From Ignavibacteria bacterium (GTDB taxonomy: Bacteria; Bacteroidota; Ignavibacteria; Tepidaquicellales; OLB5), in NCBI GenBank assembly GCA_030835005.1, contig JAUQWT010000218.1:1-14655 (forward strand): a stretch of DNA of 14,655 bases. Direction: 5' to 3'. A program made the position numbers and the translations under genes. Shown here piece after piece: positions 13,902 to 14,655 of this stretch. Under the pieces are notes generated by a model. The model was not told the DNA's origin. It searched no databases and was given only the letters and a program-made list of their open reading frames with translations. Within the stretch, counting starts at the first letter, position 1. Every line of letters begins with the position of its first letter.

Positions 13902-14655
13902 TTAAAACGAGTTAAACTGAGATTCCAGTTTTGAAAGCTTTTCCTGCTGGTCTGCAAGTTTTTTCTTTTCGCTTTCTATTACTGCTGCAGGTGCCTTGCT
14001 GACAAAGCTCTCATTACTAAGCTTCTTATTTATTGAGGCAATAAATCCGCTGATCTTTTTCATTTCTTCGGCAAGTTTGCTTTTTTCTTCCTCAGTATTA
14101 AAGCTTACTTCCCTTTCGAGATATACCTCATAATTACTTAGGGCAACCATTGCACGGTTTGCTTTGGTCTGTTCGTGTTCAATTATCTTTAAATTTACCT
14201 CAACCAGTTCAACTCTGCTTAACTTCACCAAATAATGCAGGTTTTCATCTACAAACAATTTTTCTTTTTTTCCTGAGGCAACTATTTCAACTTTCCCTTT
14301 TTTGCCGGTATAATTCAGCTCTGCTTTCAGATTTCTTATTGCGGCAATTACTTCCATCAGCACATTTACATCATTTTCGGCTTCAGTACTTATCATCTCC
14401 TCATCATAACCTGGCATATTACTTATGGTAATGCTCTGGTTTTCGCCGCGTTCTTTCAATCCCTGCCAAATCTCTTCGGTGATAAACGGCATTATCGGAT
14501 TCAGCAGCTTGATTGCATCTTCAAAAATATCTACGGCATTATTAAATATCGTTTCGGCTGATTCAGGATTTTCATGTGCTTTGATTTTAAGGATCTCAAT
14601 ATACCAATCACAGTAATCTCGCCAGATGAAATCATATAAGGCTTTAGACGCCTCA
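13902..14655 (-). CDS. valS: Valyl-tRNA synthetase, C-terminal part (N-terminus beyond window)
   Basis: The reverse frame is open to the right edge (first complete codon at 14654) and gives about 250 C-terminal residues. It starts in the class I anticodon-binding domain: FIWRDYCDWYIEILK, then LLNPIMPFITEEIWQGL, the hallmark of ValRS/IleRS/LeuRS. The rest fits ValRS: AIRNLKAELNYTGKKGKVEIV, then AMVALSNYEVYLE and a C-terminal antiparallel coiled coil rich in Lys/Glu (EEEKSKLAEEMKKI ... EKKKLADQQEKLSKLESQF) that in ValRS contacts the tRNA. The coiled coil distinguishes ValRS from IleRS. An internal ATG at 14492 is not the start; the homology runs on through it. Confidence 0.95.
   Translation of the reverse strand, partial: EASKALYDFIWRDYCDWYIEILKIKAHENPESAETIFNNAVDIFEDAIKLLNPIMPFITEEIWQGLKERGENQSITISNMPGYDEEMISTEAENDVNVLMEVIAAIRNLKAELNYTGKKGKVEIVASGKKEKLFVDENLHYLVKLSRVELVEVNLKIIEHEQTKANRAMVALSNYEVYLEREVSFNTEEEKSKLAEEMKKISGFIASINKKLSNESFVSKAPAAVIESEKKKLADQQEKLSKLESQFNSF

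Overview
The window comes from an AT-rich member of the Bacteroidota/Chlorobi lineage, most likely an Ignavibacteria-type organism. The main clue is a secreted protein ending in a type IX secretion (T9SS) type A sorting domain with the NYPNPFNP...TIFYEL form typical of that group. Promoters resembling the Bacteroidota consensus (TTG, about 20 nt, then TAnnTTTG), weak Shine-Dalgarno sequences and a tRNA without an encoded CCA tail agree with this.

Layout. Positions 1-3304 (minus strand): a partial polytopic membrane protein of GT-C-like type, a PaaG-like crotonase-fold isomerase, and a secreted YD-repeat protein. Positions 3475-7273 (plus): a tightly coupled trio of CorA Mg2+ channel, secreted FG-GAP/T9SS protein and Rieske-type oxygenase, joined by 4-nt start/stop overlaps. 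Positions 7389-8156 (plus): a short-chain dehydrogenase bracketed by two related inverted-repeat elements. Positions 8279-12067 (minus): a sugar-phosphate nucleotidyltransferase and alanyl-tRNA synthetase, separated by a REP-like hairpin pair. Positions 12111-12764 (minus): the initiator tRNA gene and two truncated, altered copies of its promoter plus 5' half, with a small GIY-YIG nuclease gene between the two damaged copies. Positions 12852-14655 (minus): two tandem paralogous secreted proteins and the C-terminal end of valyl-tRNA synthetase.

Most genes are ordinary housekeeping or envelope functions. The most unusual region is 12145-12764. A GIY-YIG gene lies between direct repeats derived from the promoter and 5' half of tRNA-fMet. 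In both damaged copies the same stretch of tRNA (3' strand of the D stem to 5' strand of the anticodon stem) is replaced by a short palindrome or its remnant. The upstream damaged copy keeps a perfect tRNA promoter and is followed by an intrinsic terminator that abuts the nuclease start codon. It could therefore make a small RNA or form the 5' leader of the nuclease mRNA. A second theme is palindromic, REP/BIME-like elements, each placed within about 30 nt of a stop codon (four cases).
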